From an uncultured Chitinophagaceae bacterium (GTDB taxonomy: Bacteria; Bacteroidota; Bacteroidia; Chitinophagales; Chitinophagaceae): DNA of 64,000 bases. Positions within the stretch are counted from its first letter, which is position 1. Every line of letters starts with the position of its first letter. Under the pieces are notes generated by a model that had not been told where the DNA came from, searched no databases, and saw only the letters and a program-made list of their open reading frames with translations. The position numbers and the translations under genes were made by a program. The DNA is taken from the NCBI GenBank assembly GCA_937958995.1, contig CALGAP010000004.1, forward strand, positions 124,001 through 188,000. The letters are read 5' to 3'. Of the stretch, positions 1 to 9,240 are shown in pieces.

Positions 1-1
1 C

Positions 2-1270
2 GACTACTATAAGAGCACGCGGGGTAAACTGCAGGCGCTGGTGGTTTGTCCGACCACGCTGATGTTTAACTGGGAAAATGAGATCAAGAAATTTACACCC
101 AACCTTTCTTATTATATACATCACGGTGGTGAGCGCGGCCGCAGCAAAGAGCAATTTCAACAGGCGGAAATTGTGATTACCACTTATGGCACCTTACGCA
201 GCGATATCAAACTGCTGGTGGATGTTGAATTTGACTATGTGATTCTCGACGAATCGCAGGCCATTAAAAATCCTTCGAGCAAGGTGACCAAGGCGGCTTG
301 CCTGCTGAATGCAAAGAACAGGCTTTGCCTGAGCGGTACGCCGTTACAGAATAATACCTTCGACATTTTTGCGCAAATGAACTTCCTGAATCCCGGCATG
401 CTGGGCAGTATTGAATTTTTCAGGCAGGAGTTTGCTATACCCATCGATAAATTCGGTGAGGCCGACCGCAAAGATCATCTGCGCAAACTATTATATCCCT
501 TCATACTGCGTCGTACCAAGGAGCAGGTGGCCAAAGATCTTCCCGATAAGATCGAGACCATATTGTATTGTGAAATGCAGGATGAGCAGCGCAGTATTTA
601 TGATGCCTATAGAAATGACTTCCGCGACAAGATCCTGGGTACTATTGAAACGCAGGGCATCCAGAAATCGCAGCTGACCATTTTGCAGGGCCTGATGAAG
701 TTGCGCCAGATTTGCGACTCGCCGGCCATATTGAATGAAGCAGATAAATATCCTAATCATTCTATCAAGCTGGAAGAAATCGGGCGCGAGATCACGGAAA
801 ATATCAGCAATCACAAAGCGCTTATCTTCTCCCAGTTCCTGGGCATGCTGGCGCTTATCAAGGAAAAGCTGAAAGAACTGGAGGTTGACTTCGAATACTT
901 CGATGGCAGCACGTCTGCCACCGACCGCGAAAAGGCCATTCAACGTTTCCAGAATGATGAGAATTGCCGCGTATTCCTGATTTCATTAAAGGCCGGTGGC
1001 GTGGGTCTTAACCTTACTGCCGCCGACTATGTGTACATCGTCGATCCGTGGTGGAACCCGGCCGTGGAGCAACAGGCCATTGACCGTACCCACCGTATAG
1101 GGCAGACGAAAAACATCTTTGCCTACCGAATGATCTGTAAGGATACCATCGAGGATAAGATTCTTCAATTGCAGGAAAAGAAGCGACTGCTGGCGAAGGA
1201 CCTGATTACCGATGATGAAGGATTCGTGAAGAGCCTCAGCCGCGAAGATGTTGAATACCTGTTTAGCTAA
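2..1270 (+). CDS. SNF2-family DEAD-like helicase, C-terminal part
   Basis: The 5' end is cut by the window edge; the frame is open from base 2, so the GTG at 41 is internal. About 422 residues are visible. They cover the second half of the SNF2 N-terminal ATPase lobe (motif II as DESQAIKN, motif III as SGTPLQNN) and the complete Helicase_C lobe (FSQF, YFDGST, LISLKAGGVGLNL, and the arginine-finger region in DRTHRIGQ). The family are ATP-driven double-stranded DNA translocases that remodel protein-DNA complexes. In bacteria they often carry an N-terminal SWIM zinc finger, but that part lies outside the window. The actual substrate is unknown. Confidence 0.93.
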   Translation, partial: DYYKSTRGKLQALVVCPTTLMFNWENEIKKFTPNLSYYIHHGGERGRSKEQFQQAEIVITTYGTLRSDIKLLVDVEFDYVILDESQAIKNPSSKVTKAACLLNAKNRLCLSGTPLQNNTFDIFAQMNFLNPGMLGSIEFFRQEFAIPIDKFGEADRKDHLRKLLYPFILRRTKEQVAKDLPDKIETILYCEMQDEQRSIYDAYRNDFRDKILGTIETQGIQKSQLTILQGLMKLRQICDSPAILNEADKYPNHSIKLEEIGREITENISNHKALIFSQFLGMLALIKEKLKELEVDFEYFDGSTSATDREKAIQRFQNDENCRVFLISLKAGGVGLNLTAADYVYIVDPWWNPAVEQQAIDRTHRIGQTKNIFAYRMICKDTIEDKILQLQEKKRLLAKDLITDDEGFVKSLSREDVEYLFS

Positions 1271-1399
1271 ATCCTTCTTGTCATATTCTTCGTCTATAAT
1301 TCTTCCTTAAGCCTGAGGCATGCCCACAAGTTTCGGCATAAGGAGGCGTCTAAGTTTTAATGTTGTTTTAATACAAGACATTTAATTATTAGCTATATC

Positions 1400-4387
1400 A
1401 TGCGGAAGTTATTGACCCTGATTGTTTTATTGACAACCCTATCAGTAGCCTCACAGGCTCAAAGAAAGATTTCGGGTACTATTAAAGGGAAGCTCGTTGA
1501 CACTTTATATAAGGAAGTTCTTTCCGAAGCTACCGTTACTGTTTTGAACCCCGTTGACTCATCGGTGGTTACATATACGATTTCCAATGCCAAAGGCGAA
1601 TTTGAAGTGAAGGACCTCGACAGTGGCAACTACCGCCTGATGATCTCCTACCAGGGCTATCAGCCTTATTCACAACGTTTTACCATATCGTCGGAATTAA
1701 CCATGATTGACCTGGGACAGGTGCAGATGGAAAGGCGCAGCACTACGCTGGCCGAAGTGGTGGTGGAAGCTCCCCCGATTCAAATCAAGAAAGATACTGT
1801 TGAATTCAGGGCCGATGCCTTTAGGACCAAACCTAATGCTACGGCCGAAGACCTGTTGAAAAAAGTGCCCGGCCTGCAGGTTGATAAGGATGGTAATGTG
1901 AAAGCACAGGGCGAAGAAGTGCAGAAAGTATATGTTGATGGTAAAGAATTCTTTGGTACTGACCCCAAACTGGCTACCAAGAACATCACTGCCGATATGA
2001 TCGAGTCGATCCAGGTATTTGATGACATGAGCGACCAGGCGCGCTTTACCCGCATTGACGATGGCAGTCGTACACGCACCATCAATATCAAGCTGAAAAA
2101 AGACATGCGCAAGGGCTATTTTGGACGCTTGATAGCAGGCTACGGCAGCGACGACCGCTATGAGACCAGCATTATGTTTAACCGCTTTAACGGTGATCGT
2201 CGCATCACGCTCGTAGGCGGTTCTAACAATATCAACAAACAAACATTTTCCTTTAACGATATAGTAGGTAATATGGGCGGCATGGGGTCGCGTGGCATGG
2301 GCGGATTTGGCGGCGGAGGCTTTGGTGGCGGCGGCTTCGGCGGCGGTGGTATGGGTGGATTTGGCGGTGGCGGTGGCCGCGGCGGTGGCGGTATGGGCGG
2401 CTTCGGTGGCGGCGGCTTCTCCGGCCTCGGTGGCCGCGGCGGTGGTGGCGGTATTACCAAAACCAGCACACTGGGCTTGAACTATGTTGACAAATGGGGC
2501 AGCAAGATTGATGTAACCGGCAGCTATTTCTTCAGCACCAGCGATAACAACAGCGAGCAGGACGTACTGCGCCAGTATTTTCTGACCAGTGTAACCGGCC
2601 TGGACTCGTTGGCGGCTATGAATGAAAGAAGCACTTCATTCAACAGGAACCAGAACCACCGGTTCAACGTGCGCATGGAGTATTATATAGACTCTAACAA
2701 CTCGTTGTTATTTACTCCTTCTTTAACGCTGCAACACAGTGAGTCGGAAAGCTACGATACCTCATTTACCAACTCATCTGTAAATAAGGGCAATCCCTAC
2801 CTGTCGGCTACCGGCTCGTCGTTGAATACTAACGAGCGCGATGGTTTGAACTGGAACAGCAACTTATTATATCGCAGAAAATTCGGAAAGATAGGTCGCA
2901 CCTTGACCATCGGCTGGCAAAATAATACCGGCAGAAGCGATGCCAATGGTGGCAACCTGTCAACACTCACCCTGTTTGACGCAGGCGGTAATCCGTTAGA
3001 AGGCGATTACCAGAACATTCGCACTACGCAGAAAACGAGAAATAGCAACAATACTATCAGCTCAAGCTATACCGAGCCGATTGGTAATAACAAATTGCTG
3101 GAGTTTAACTACGCCTACACCAACCGGTACAGCACTTCCGAAAAAGAAGCGCTCAACTTTAACCCGGTAAACGGCAAGTACGACCAGGTCAATGCGTCGC
3201 AGACCAACGAATTTGAAAACACATTTACGGCTCATCGTGGTGGCGCCAACTTCCGCGTGCAGGCTGCCAAATATAATTTCCAGTTGGGTGGCGCTATTGA
3301 GTTTTCTGAACTCAGCAGTCACAGCAAGAGCCTGCAACCCCTGCGCGATACCACTATCACGCAGAAGTTTGTGAACTTTTTCCCGACTGCTAACTTCCAG
3401 TACCAGTTTACCAGGACAAAAACACTGCGCATATTCTACAGGGGAAGAACCAATCAACCCAATGTATCGCAGTTGCAGGATGTGGTTGACTCTTCCAACC
3501 TGCAATACGTTGTGAAAGGTAACCCTGCATTGAAACAGGAGTTCAACAACTTCGTGAATATCAATTTCAACAGCTTCAACGCTGCTAATTTCAGGTTTAT
3601 ATCTGCCAGCCTCAATTTCAACAACACGATGAACAAGATCGTGAACAGCGTTACTACTGAGCGCGGCAAGCAAACCGTTGTACCGGTGAATATGGATGGC
3701 GCTTACTCTGCCAGCTCTTTCATCACATTGGGTCTGCCTTTGCGTAAGATGAGAGGTAGCAGCTTCAACTTCACCAACTCGTTGTCGTTGATCCGCGACC
3801 TGGGCCTGGTGGATAATTACAAGAATACCACCACCACATTTACCGTGTCGCAATCAGCCGGTGTGAACCTCGATATCAAGGAGAAACTGAATATCGGTCT
3901 GAATGGTACATTCGCTTATAACGATGTGGATCTGAAAAACGCTAATCCCAATGCCATTGCGCAGGATCAGAAGTATTATACCCAGACTTATTCTGCCGAT
4001 ATTACTTACCAGATGTTGAAGCGCTTTGTGCTCTCGACCGATTTCGACTACATCATCAACTCGGGCCTGGGCGAAGGCTACAACCAGTCCATTCCTTTAT
4101 GGAATGCCAGCATCGCCTACCAGTTATTCAAAAATAAGAACGGTGAACTTAAATTCTCCGTCAACGACCTGCTCAACCAAAACCAGAGCATTCGTCGTAC
4201 CACGAGCACTTACTACGTTCAAGACACCCGCAGCATGGTGCTGAAACGCTATTTCCTCGTAACCTTCACCTACAACCTCAACCGCGCCGGCCAGCAAGCC
4301 CAGCAAGGCGGCAACAGGCAGCCGGGAGGAATGATGATGCAAGGCGTGCCGAGGAATATGCAGAGGCAGTTTCAGAGGATGAACTGA
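1400..4387 (+). CDS. Outer membrane beta-barrel protein with carboxypeptidase-like regulatory domain (TonB-receptor-like)
   Basis: A 995-residue outer-membrane protein. Residues 1-20 are a signal peptide (MRKLLTLIVLL, ending SQA). Residues ~25-115 form a carboxypeptidase-regulatory-like beta-sandwich, ~120-235 a plug-like region (VEAPPIQIKKDTVEF, VDGKEFFGTDP), and the rest an OMP_b-brl_3 barrel ending in aromatic strands. Residues ~292-351 are almost pure glycine with Met, Phe and Arg. It is a paralogue of the protein at 5980. The ATG at 1400 is chosen because the signal peptide begins there. Family members are thought to import or secrete unidentified ligands; no SusD partner is present and no TonB box was located. 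Upstream (about 1350-1370) the minus strand carries two TTAAAAC direct repeats 11 nt apart, possibly a regulator site. Confidence 0.9.
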   Translation: MRKLLTLIVLLTTLSVASQAQRKISGTIKGKLVDTLYKEVLSEATVTVLNPVDSSVVTYTISNAKGEFEVKDLDSGNYRLMISYQGYQPYSQRFTISSELTMIDLGQVQMERRSTTLAEVVVEAPPIQIKKDTVEFRADAFRTKPNATAEDLLKKVPGLQVDKDGNVKAQGEEVQKVYVDGKEFFGTDPKLATKNITADMIESIQVFDDMSDQARFTRIDDGSRTRTINIKLKKDMRKGYFGRLIAGYGSDDRYETSIMFNRFNGDRRITLVGGSNNINKQTFSFNDIVGNMGGMGSRGMGGFGGGGFGGGGFGGGGMGGFGGGGGRGGGGMGGFGGGGFSGLGGRGGGGGITKTSTLGLNYVDKWGSKIDVTGSYFFSTSDNNSEQDVLRQYFLTSVTGLDSLAAMNERSTSFNRNQNHRFNVRMEYYIDSNNSLLFTPSLTLQHSESESYDTSFTNSSVNKGNPYLSATGSSLNTNERDGLNWNSNLLYRRKFGKIGRTLTIGWQNNTGRSDANGGNLSTLTLFDAGGNPLEGDYQNIRTTQKTRNSNNTISSSYTEPIGNNKLLEFNYAYTNRYSTSEKEALNFNPVNGKYDQVNASQTNEFENTFTAHRGGANFRVQAAKYNFQLGGAIEFSELSSHSKSLQPLRDTTITQKFVNFFPTANFQYQFTRTKTLRIFYRGRTNQPNVSQLQDVVDSSNLQYVVKGNPALKQEFNNFVNINFNSFNAANFRFISASLNFNNTMNKIVNSVTTERGKQTVVPVNMDGAYSASSFITLGLPLRKMRGSSFNFTNSLSLIRDLGLVDNYKNTTTTFTVSQSAGVNLDIKEKLNIGLNGTFAYNDVDLKNANPNAIAQDQKYYTQTYSADITYQMLKRFVLSTDFDYIINSGLGEGYNQSIPLWNASIAYQLFKNKNGELKFSVNDLLNQNQSIRRTTSTYYVQDTRSMVLKRYFLVTFTYNLNRAGQQAQQGGNRQPGGMMMQGVPRNMQRQFQRMN

Positions 4388-4390
4388 GGC

Positions 4391-4945
4391 GAATATTGAA
4401 TTTGAATTTGAACAGGGAATTTGAATGTGAACGGAGTTATTGAGGTGGAGGTTGTGACCTTTTGTGGGAGGCGGCGATCCTTTTCAAGTGCGCGGTTTTG
4501 ATACAGGTGACGACTATGGCGATTAGTTGATTGTTCTCATCGATAAGTGGGGCGAGCTTGTCTTCAGCGATCCTGTTTTGAGGCCGGATGATGCGCAGGC
4601 AGGTATATGTTTCCCTCAATTCCTTAAGGGCGATTTTCATCTTATGTATAAAATCTGCGATAGATTCAGCGCCTAATGCCTCCGCATGATTTAAAGCAGG
4701 GGATGTTCCGGACCTGATCAATTGATTAGCCAGATGCATTCCGGCAGCTGTAGAAGGTATTGTCTGCGCTATTCCAATTATTCCCGCAGCAAACCTGATC
4801 AGGCGTTCATCCAAATCAAATTTCTTTTCCATTCTCCAAAATTCCCCTATCCTCATTTCCGCTCCATGTGTAAAATCCCAGATTATTCTGTGATTTTCCC
4901 CCCATTCATATTCAAATTCCCTGTTCAAATTCAACTTCAATATTC
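4391..4945. mobile_element. Inverted-repeat element carrying a four-helix-bundle gene
   Basis: Two 42-bp arms, 4391-4432 and 4904-4945, are inverted copies differing at 3 positions. Both are built of GAATTTGAA-type units around a central GAACAGGGAATTT. They enclose one gene, whose stop codon lies 4 nt inside the left arm. A related arm pair with no gene between lies at 53192-53288. Long complementary arms around an S23-type four-helix-bundle gene resemble the intervening sequences known in some bacterial 23S rRNA genes, but this copy is intergenic. That it is mobile is inference: no transposase or target duplication was recognised. Confidence 0.6.
4437..4832 (-). CDS. Four-helix bundle protein (S23/IVS-like, TIGR02436 type)
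   Basis: About 131 residues from the ATG at 4832 (MEKKFDLDERLIRFA), which matches the usual start of this family. A longer frame reaches 4940, but its first residues are encoded by the flanking repeat and look non-natural. Predicted all-helical, with the family-like features RFAAGIIGIAQTIP, AGMHLANQLIRSGTSPALNHAEA and KELRETYTCLRII. Relatives include proteins encoded in 23S rRNA intervening sequences and the Avd accessory protein of diversity-generating retroelements; most have no known function. Here the gene is the only cargo of an inverted-repeat element, with an unusual C-terminal Ser/Gln/Pro tail. Confidence 0.85.
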   Translation of the reverse strand: MEKKFDLDERLIRFAAGIIGIAQTIPSTAAGMHLANQLIRSGTSPALNHAEALGAESIADFIHKMKIALKELRETYTCLRIIRPQNRIAEDKLAPLIDENNQLIAIVVTCIKTAHLKRIAASHKRSQPPPQ

Positions 4946-4953
4946 AAAAAAAT

Positions 4954-4975
4954 GCCCCGCATTTTTTTGCGGGGC
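4954..4975 (-). terminator. Intrinsic terminator
   Basis: A 7-bp GC stem (GCCCCGC/GCGGGGC) with an 8-nt loop. On the minus strand it is followed by a run of T at 4953-4946. It would end transcription of the small gene at 5015-5170. Confidence 0.75.
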
Positions 4976-5014
4976 CAGCACATACATTGTGGTTTCAGAG
5001 GTAAGTGCTTTACG

Positions 5015-5170
5015 TTAATATCTTTTGCGGGAATAGCCGATCGGGGAACGGCCAACCAGGATGATGGCCATAATGCTTTTTACCAGGCGAACAATGTTGG
5101 ATGAGGGACGATAAATATCCTTATTGATCTTGGTGAGACTGGTGTCGTAATACATGTTATTCTTTTTCAT
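5015..5170 (-). CDS. Small basic hypothetical protein (51 aa)
   Basis: An open frame of 51 codons from ATG 5170 to TAA 5015. The product is basic (MKKNNMYYDTSLTKIN at the start, YSRKRY at the end) with one short hydrophobic stretch (IMAIILVG). An intrinsic terminator lies directly downstream on the same strand, which supports a transcribed unit. No family is recognised. The predicted position, cytoplasmic or membrane-peripheral, is uncertain. Confidence 0.5.
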   Translation of the reverse strand: MKKNNMYYDTSLTKINKDIYRPSSNIVRLVKSIMAIILVGRSPIGYSRKRY

Positions 5171-5309
5171 TGGTATTGGTTTGGTATCGAATCAGAAAGT
5201 CAAACATTGATAACGTCTATTGAATCGGATTATTGTGTGTAAAACGACTAAGTGTTTTTCCTATTTCGCAGGCCGCCGATTTTTTCTATATTTCTGAAAA
5301 TCCAGCAAT

Positions 5310-5867
5310 ATGAAAAACGGAACTTACCTGTTGCTGTTTTTCTTGTTATCCCAGGTGACGATCGGTCAAGGTGTGTTTAGCAACCAGACAAACACTGCCC
5401 TGCAAAAAGTTATTGAAGACTTTCCCAATCGTTTCCGCAACATTAAGGGCGAACCCGTAAGCGAAAAGAATAGCACCGACTATAAGTCGAAAGTGGAAAT
5501 GCCCGGGGCCATCAATTGCGTTATATCAAGCAACGGCCATCAAAAAGATAACTATACCTGGAAAGCTCAATTGTATCAGTCCGCCGATTTTGAGCAGGCC
5601 CGCAAAAAATTCAGCGAACTGTATAACCAGATTCATAATACCATCATCAAAATTGAAGGCGAAAAGCCCGTTATCCTTAACGGTAAATACGAAGCGCCCG
5701 ACGACGAAAAAAAATCTGCCAGCATCAACTTCCACGTACTGCCGTCAACCGGCGCTATGAGTCGCCTGAGAGTAGAACTTTCGCTGCAGGAATCAACAGG
5801 CACATGGACCATCATGCTCAATGTGCTTGACCAGAACACCAGCATCGACCTGGCTTCGGGTAAATAA
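5310..5867 (+). CDS. Secreted hypothetical protein (185 aa)
   Basis: Signal peptide MKNGTYLLLFFLLSQVTIGQ, followed by ~165 mostly polar residues. The mature part alternates predicted helices and strands (QSADFEQARKKFSELYNQI, then SINFHVLPS and RVELSLQE). No catalytic motif, lipobox or sorting domain is evident, so it is probably periplasmic. It lies between the inverted-repeat element and the second beta-barrel gene, 112 nt upstream of the latter. The predicted regulator site at 5878 lies downstream of it, so it need not be co-expressed with that gene. Function not recognised. Confidence 0.7.
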   Translation: MKNGTYLLLFFLLSQVTIGQGVFSNQTNTALQKVIEDFPNRFRNIKGEPVSEKNSTDYKSKVEMPGAINCVISSNGHQKDNYTWKAQLYQSADFEQARKKFSELYNQIHNTIIKIEGEKPVILNGKYEAPDDEKKSASINFHVLPSTGAMSRLRVELSLQESTGTWTIMLNVLDQNTSIDLASGK

Positions 5868-5877
5868 GAAAGAAAGC

Positions 5878-5944
5878 ATTAACCTTTATTAACATTAAAC
5901 CAAGACTGGTTAACCTGTTTTCGTGCCTGGTCAGAATATTTTCG
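5878..5944 (+). promoter_or_regulatory. Predicted response-regulator site plus -7 box for the 5980 gene
   Basis: Direct repeats TTAACC (5879), TTAACA (5889) and TTAACC (5910) are spaced 10 and 21 nt apart, so they lie on one face of the helix. Exactly 21 nt after the last repeat comes TATTTTCG (5937-5944), a 7/8 match to the Bacteroidota -7 box TAnnTTTG. The same motif, with the same repeat spacing and the same 21-nt gap, occurs upstream of the GLPGLI gene (10119-10185). Phased direct repeats are typical of OmpR/PhoB-type regulators. Confidence 0.6.
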
Positions 5945-5979
5945 TAGTCTATTCCTGACTTCGAAAAATTCAGACCGGT

Positions 5980-8796
5980 ATGAGACATATCTTACTGCTT
6001 ATTGGAATCTTCAGTATCAGCCTGACGGCTGCTGCACAGAAAAACGGATCGGTAAAAGGTACACTGATCGATACCATATCGAAACAACCGGTGGCATCGG
6101 CCACACTTACTTTACTGTCACGGAAAGATTCCTCGCTGGTAAGTTTTACCATGACAGACAGCAAGGGAGCATTTCAGATTACCGGCATCGGCAATGGCGA
6201 TTACCGCCTGCTGATTACGCACGTGAACTATCACGGCAAGAATGAATTTTTCTCCATAACTGACGATAAAAAGCAAATTGAACTGGGCAATGTGGTGATG
6301 TTCGACAAAAGCCAGATGCTGAACGAAGTGGTGGTGACCGCCGAAGCCCCGCCTGTGACACTGGTAGGGGATACGGTGCAATACAACGCCGGTTCTTTCC
6401 GCACTCCTCCGAATTCAAACGTGGAGCAACTGCTGAAAAAACTGCCCGGCGTAAAGGTGGAAAAAGACGGTACCATTAAAGCGCAGGGACAGGAAGTGAA
6501 ACGCGTGCTGGTGGATGGTAAGGAATTTTTCGGCAACGACCCCAAGATTGCCACGCGCAACCTGCCCGCCGACGCCATAGACAAAGTGCAGGTATATGAC
6601 CGCGCCAGCGATCAAAGTCAGCTTACCGGTTTTGATGACGGCAACAGCGAAAAGACCATCAACCTGAAACTGAAAAAAGACAAGAAGAAAGGCTGGTTTG
6701 GAAAGGCCATGGCCGGCGGCGGCACCGACGATCGTTTTGAAGGACGGTTTAATGTGAACTCATTCAAAGGCGCGCGGCAATTATCTGCTATCGGTATGGC
6801 CAATAATACCAATGCAGAAGGATTCTCCTTCATGGACCTCATGAATTTCACCGGCGAACTCAGTCGCATGCGCAGCGCCGGCGGTGGCAATATTTCCATT
6901 AACATCACCGACAACAGCATGATGGCCGGTTTGGGTGGAGCCGACGGCAATATCCGCACTGTCTGGGGCGGTGGTCTTAACTATAATAATATCATTGGCA
7001 ACAATGTGGATTTTACCAGCAACTATTTTTACAATCATTACAATCCAAAGACTGCCAGTGAAGTCAGGAGGGAAAATTTCCTGCCCGGCTCTTCATTTCT
7101 TTCGAATCTGAACTCAATCACCGACAATAACAATAACACACACCGCCTCAATCTCGGCGCCGATATCATCATCGATTCATTTCACAGTATTAAAATAAAT
7201 CCGTCTTTTGGCTACCAGAAAAACAAAACCAGCACCTTTCGCGATTATGAAAATATTTCAATGGATGGAGGCAAGCTGAGCGGCGGCTTCAGTGATACGC
7301 GCGGCGAAAGCGAGGGGTACAATTTCCGCACAGATGTTTTGTTTCGCAAAAAATTCAGGCAAAAGGGCAGAACGCTTTCGCTCAGTGTGCAGACCAGCCT
7401 TAATGGCAATACCGGCAATGGCAGCCTGCAATCGGTGAATGAATATTTCGACCGCAATAACGGATCGCTTACGTTTACCGACTCACTGAACCAGGTCAGC
7501 AACAGCGAAAGTGATTTGCGCAGCTACAACGCAAGGCTGGCTTATACAGAACCTATTTTCAAAAAAACCCTGCTCGAGTTGAGTGTTGGTAAAAGTAATA
7601 GCATCAGTACATCAGAAAAAATTACTTACGACTACAATAAGCTCAGCAACAAATTTGACCAGGTCAATAAACAGCTTACAAACGATTTTGAAAACAAATA
7701 CGGTTATACTACTGCGGGCACGCGATTGTTAATGCAGCTGAAGAAACTCACCATGATTGCCGGTGTGAACTGGCAGCAGGCCGACCTGGAAGGAAAAATT
7801 ATTTCCGGCACAAAAGACTCAGTGATCAGCAAATCGTTTACCAACCTGTTGCCCAACGCGCGACTGCAATACCGGTTCAATCGTTACAGAATGCTTACGC
7901 TTACTTATGCGGCCTCGACCAACCAGCCCAGCGTATCGCAACTGCAACCCGTGCCCGATATCAGCGATCCTTTCAATATCCGCGAAGGTAATCCCGACCT
8001 GAAGCAGGAATATTCGCACATGGCACAGTTGAATTTTATGTCGGTGAATCCCTTTAAGAACAAAAACCTCTTTGCCTTTATCACCGCCCGCACCACCAAC
8101 AATAAGATCGTGAACTACGATATGATTGATTCCGTTGGTAAGCGGATCACGCGCCCGGTGAATGTTGACGGCGTGCTCGACCTCACCGGCGATATCAACC
8201 TGGGCCTTCCCTTACGATTCCTGAGAGGCACTATCAACTTTGGCCTGAATGGCGGATATAGCAAAGGCGCGCAATTAATCAACGAGTATAAGAATGATAT
8301 CAACACGCTGCGCCTCGGTCCTGACGTGCGCATTGATATCTCGCCTACCGAAACATTTGACATAGCTCTTACGGCGGGCTACAGCTACAACAGCAGCAAA
8401 TATTCGCTCGCCTCCGAATACAACACAAAGTTCTTTACGCAGACATACGGCACTGATATGAACTGGCAGTTACCGAAGCAGTTCTTCTTATCAACCGAGT
8501 TTACCTATACCATTAACACCAACCGCGCGCAACAATTTAACGTGGCGGTGCCTTTGTGGAATGCATCTGTCAGCAAGATGTTCCTTCGCTACAACCGTGG
8601 CGAGCTGAAGCTTACTGCCTTTGACCTGTTGAACAAGAACACGGCCATATCGCGTACGGCTACCAACAACTATATCGAAGACCGCCGCACCGTGGCGCTG
8701 CAACGCTTTTTCCTGCTGAGCTTCACGTATAGCCTGACCAAGACCGGGCTCAGCAGCGGCACCGGCGGCGCCAACTTCCGCATTATCCGCAGGTGA
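5980..8796 (+). CDS. Outer membrane beta-barrel protein with carboxypeptidase-like regulatory domain
   Basis: 938 residues. Signal peptide to ~20 (MRHILLLIGIFSISLTAAAQ), regulatory beta-sandwich ~25-115, plug-like region ~120-235 (VTAEAPPVTLVGDTV, VDGKEFFGNDP), then an OMP_b-brl_3 barrel. It parallels the protein at 1400 along its length but lacks the long glycine block, having only a short AGGGN/AGLGGADG region there. The promoter region carries the direct-repeat motif shared with the GLPGLI gene, so it is predicted to answer to the response regulator at 11690. Such proteins often occur beside GLPGLI genes and two-component systems in this phylum. The transported ligand is unknown. Confidence 0.9.
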   Translation: MRHILLLIGIFSISLTAAAQKNGSVKGTLIDTISKQPVASATLTLLSRKDSSLVSFTMTDSKGAFQITGIGNGDYRLLITHVNYHGKNEFFSITDDKKQIELGNVVMFDKSQMLNEVVVTAEAPPVTLVGDTVQYNAGSFRTPPNSNVEQLLKKLPGVKVEKDGTIKAQGQEVKRVLVDGKEFFGNDPKIATRNLPADAIDKVQVYDRASDQSQLTGFDDGNSEKTINLKLKKDKKKGWFGKAMAGGGTDDRFEGRFNVNSFKGARQLSAIGMANNTNAEGFSFMDLMNFTGELSRMRSAGGGNISINITDNSMMAGLGGADGNIRTVWGGGLNYNNIIGNNVDFTSNYFYNHYNPKTASEVRRENFLPGSSFLSNLNSITDNNNNTHRLNLGADIIIDSFHSIKINPSFGYQKNKTSTFRDYENISMDGGKLSGGFSDTRGESEGYNFRTDVLFRKKFRQKGRTLSLSVQTSLNGNTGNGSLQSVNEYFDRNNGSLTFTDSLNQVSNSESDLRSYNARLAYTEPIFKKTLLELSVGKSNSISTSEKITYDYNKLSNKFDQVNKQLTNDFENKYGYTTAGTRLLMQLKKLTMIAGVNWQQADLEGKIISGTKDSVISKSFTNLLPNARLQYRFNRYRMLTLTYAASTNQPSVSQLQPVPDISDPFNIREGNPDLKQEYSHMAQLNFMSVNPFKNKNLFAFITARTTNNKIVNYDMIDSVGKRITRPVNVDGVLDLTGDINLGLPLRFLRGTINFGLNGGYSKGAQLINEYKNDINTLRLGPDVRIDISPTETFDIALTAGYSYNSSKYSLASEYNTKFFTQTYGTDMNWQLPKQFFLSTEFTYTINTNRAQQFNVAVPLWNASVSKMFLRYNRGELKLTAFDLLNKNTAISRTATNNYIEDRRTVALQRFFLLSFTYSLTKTGLSSGTGGANFRIIRR

Positions 8797-8837
8797 TCAT
8801 GGCGGATGATAATGACGTAGTGCCTCCAACCCCATAG

Positions 8838-8924
8838 GTGGCCCACCTGACAGGTGGGCCACTTGTGACCTGGCCTTCCTCGGGGAAGGCCAACCCCGGG
8901 GAGGGCTACCCCTGGCGACCAGGG
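8838..8924. repeat. Three successive short hairpins
   Basis: Hairpin 1: 12-bp arms GTGGCCCACCTG around one base (8838-8862). Hairpin 2: GGCCTTCC/GGAAGGCC with a TCGG loop (8872-8891). Hairpin 3: CCCTGG/CCAGGG (8910-8924). None has a T-run. They begin 42 nt after the beta-barrel gene and may stabilise its 3' end or be remnants of intergenic repeats. Confidence 0.5.
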
Positions 8925-9053
8925 TAAGTTTCCGACAGCAACGATCCGCAACCCCTGCATTTCATCATAAGCCGGCATCAGATGGTGTAATAAATCCAAT
9001 TCGCACCGAAGGGAGTTTTAACTTGATATCGTACTCATCAAAAAAGTTTAGCC

Positions 9054-9240
9054 ATGAAAAAAACTCCCTTCCTTTTGCTGGCTCATTCTCAGTATGAACT
9101 CCTGCTATAGCCAAGCCCCAACGATAAGAAGAATGGGAGGTTTACCACGATAAGATTATAGGGGAAATACAGCTCACTGATAAGAATGAACCAGGCAAGC
9201 CGTTCGTACCTGGTATGGTGGTGCGTGGTATAAATAATGT
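9054..9240 (+). pseudogene. Possible decayed secreted-protein gene
   Basis: The 8797-9305 gap has no intact gene. At 9054 an ATG starts a signal-peptide-like MKKTPFLLL. A frameshift is needed to continue into LILSMNSCYSQAP, which looks like the end of the same signal peptide, and a second shift gives DKIIGEIQLTDKNEPGKP. This is read as a broken exported-protein gene ending at the hairpin at 9250. A 12-bp inverted repeat (GAAGGGAGTTTT at 9008, complement at 9060) flanks the ATG. The family was not identified, and the call rests on weak pattern evidence. Confidence 0.3.

Noticed and set aside
2158..2469. Proline-rich antisense frame
   Set aside because: It is the complement of the glycine-rich block of the OMP gene.
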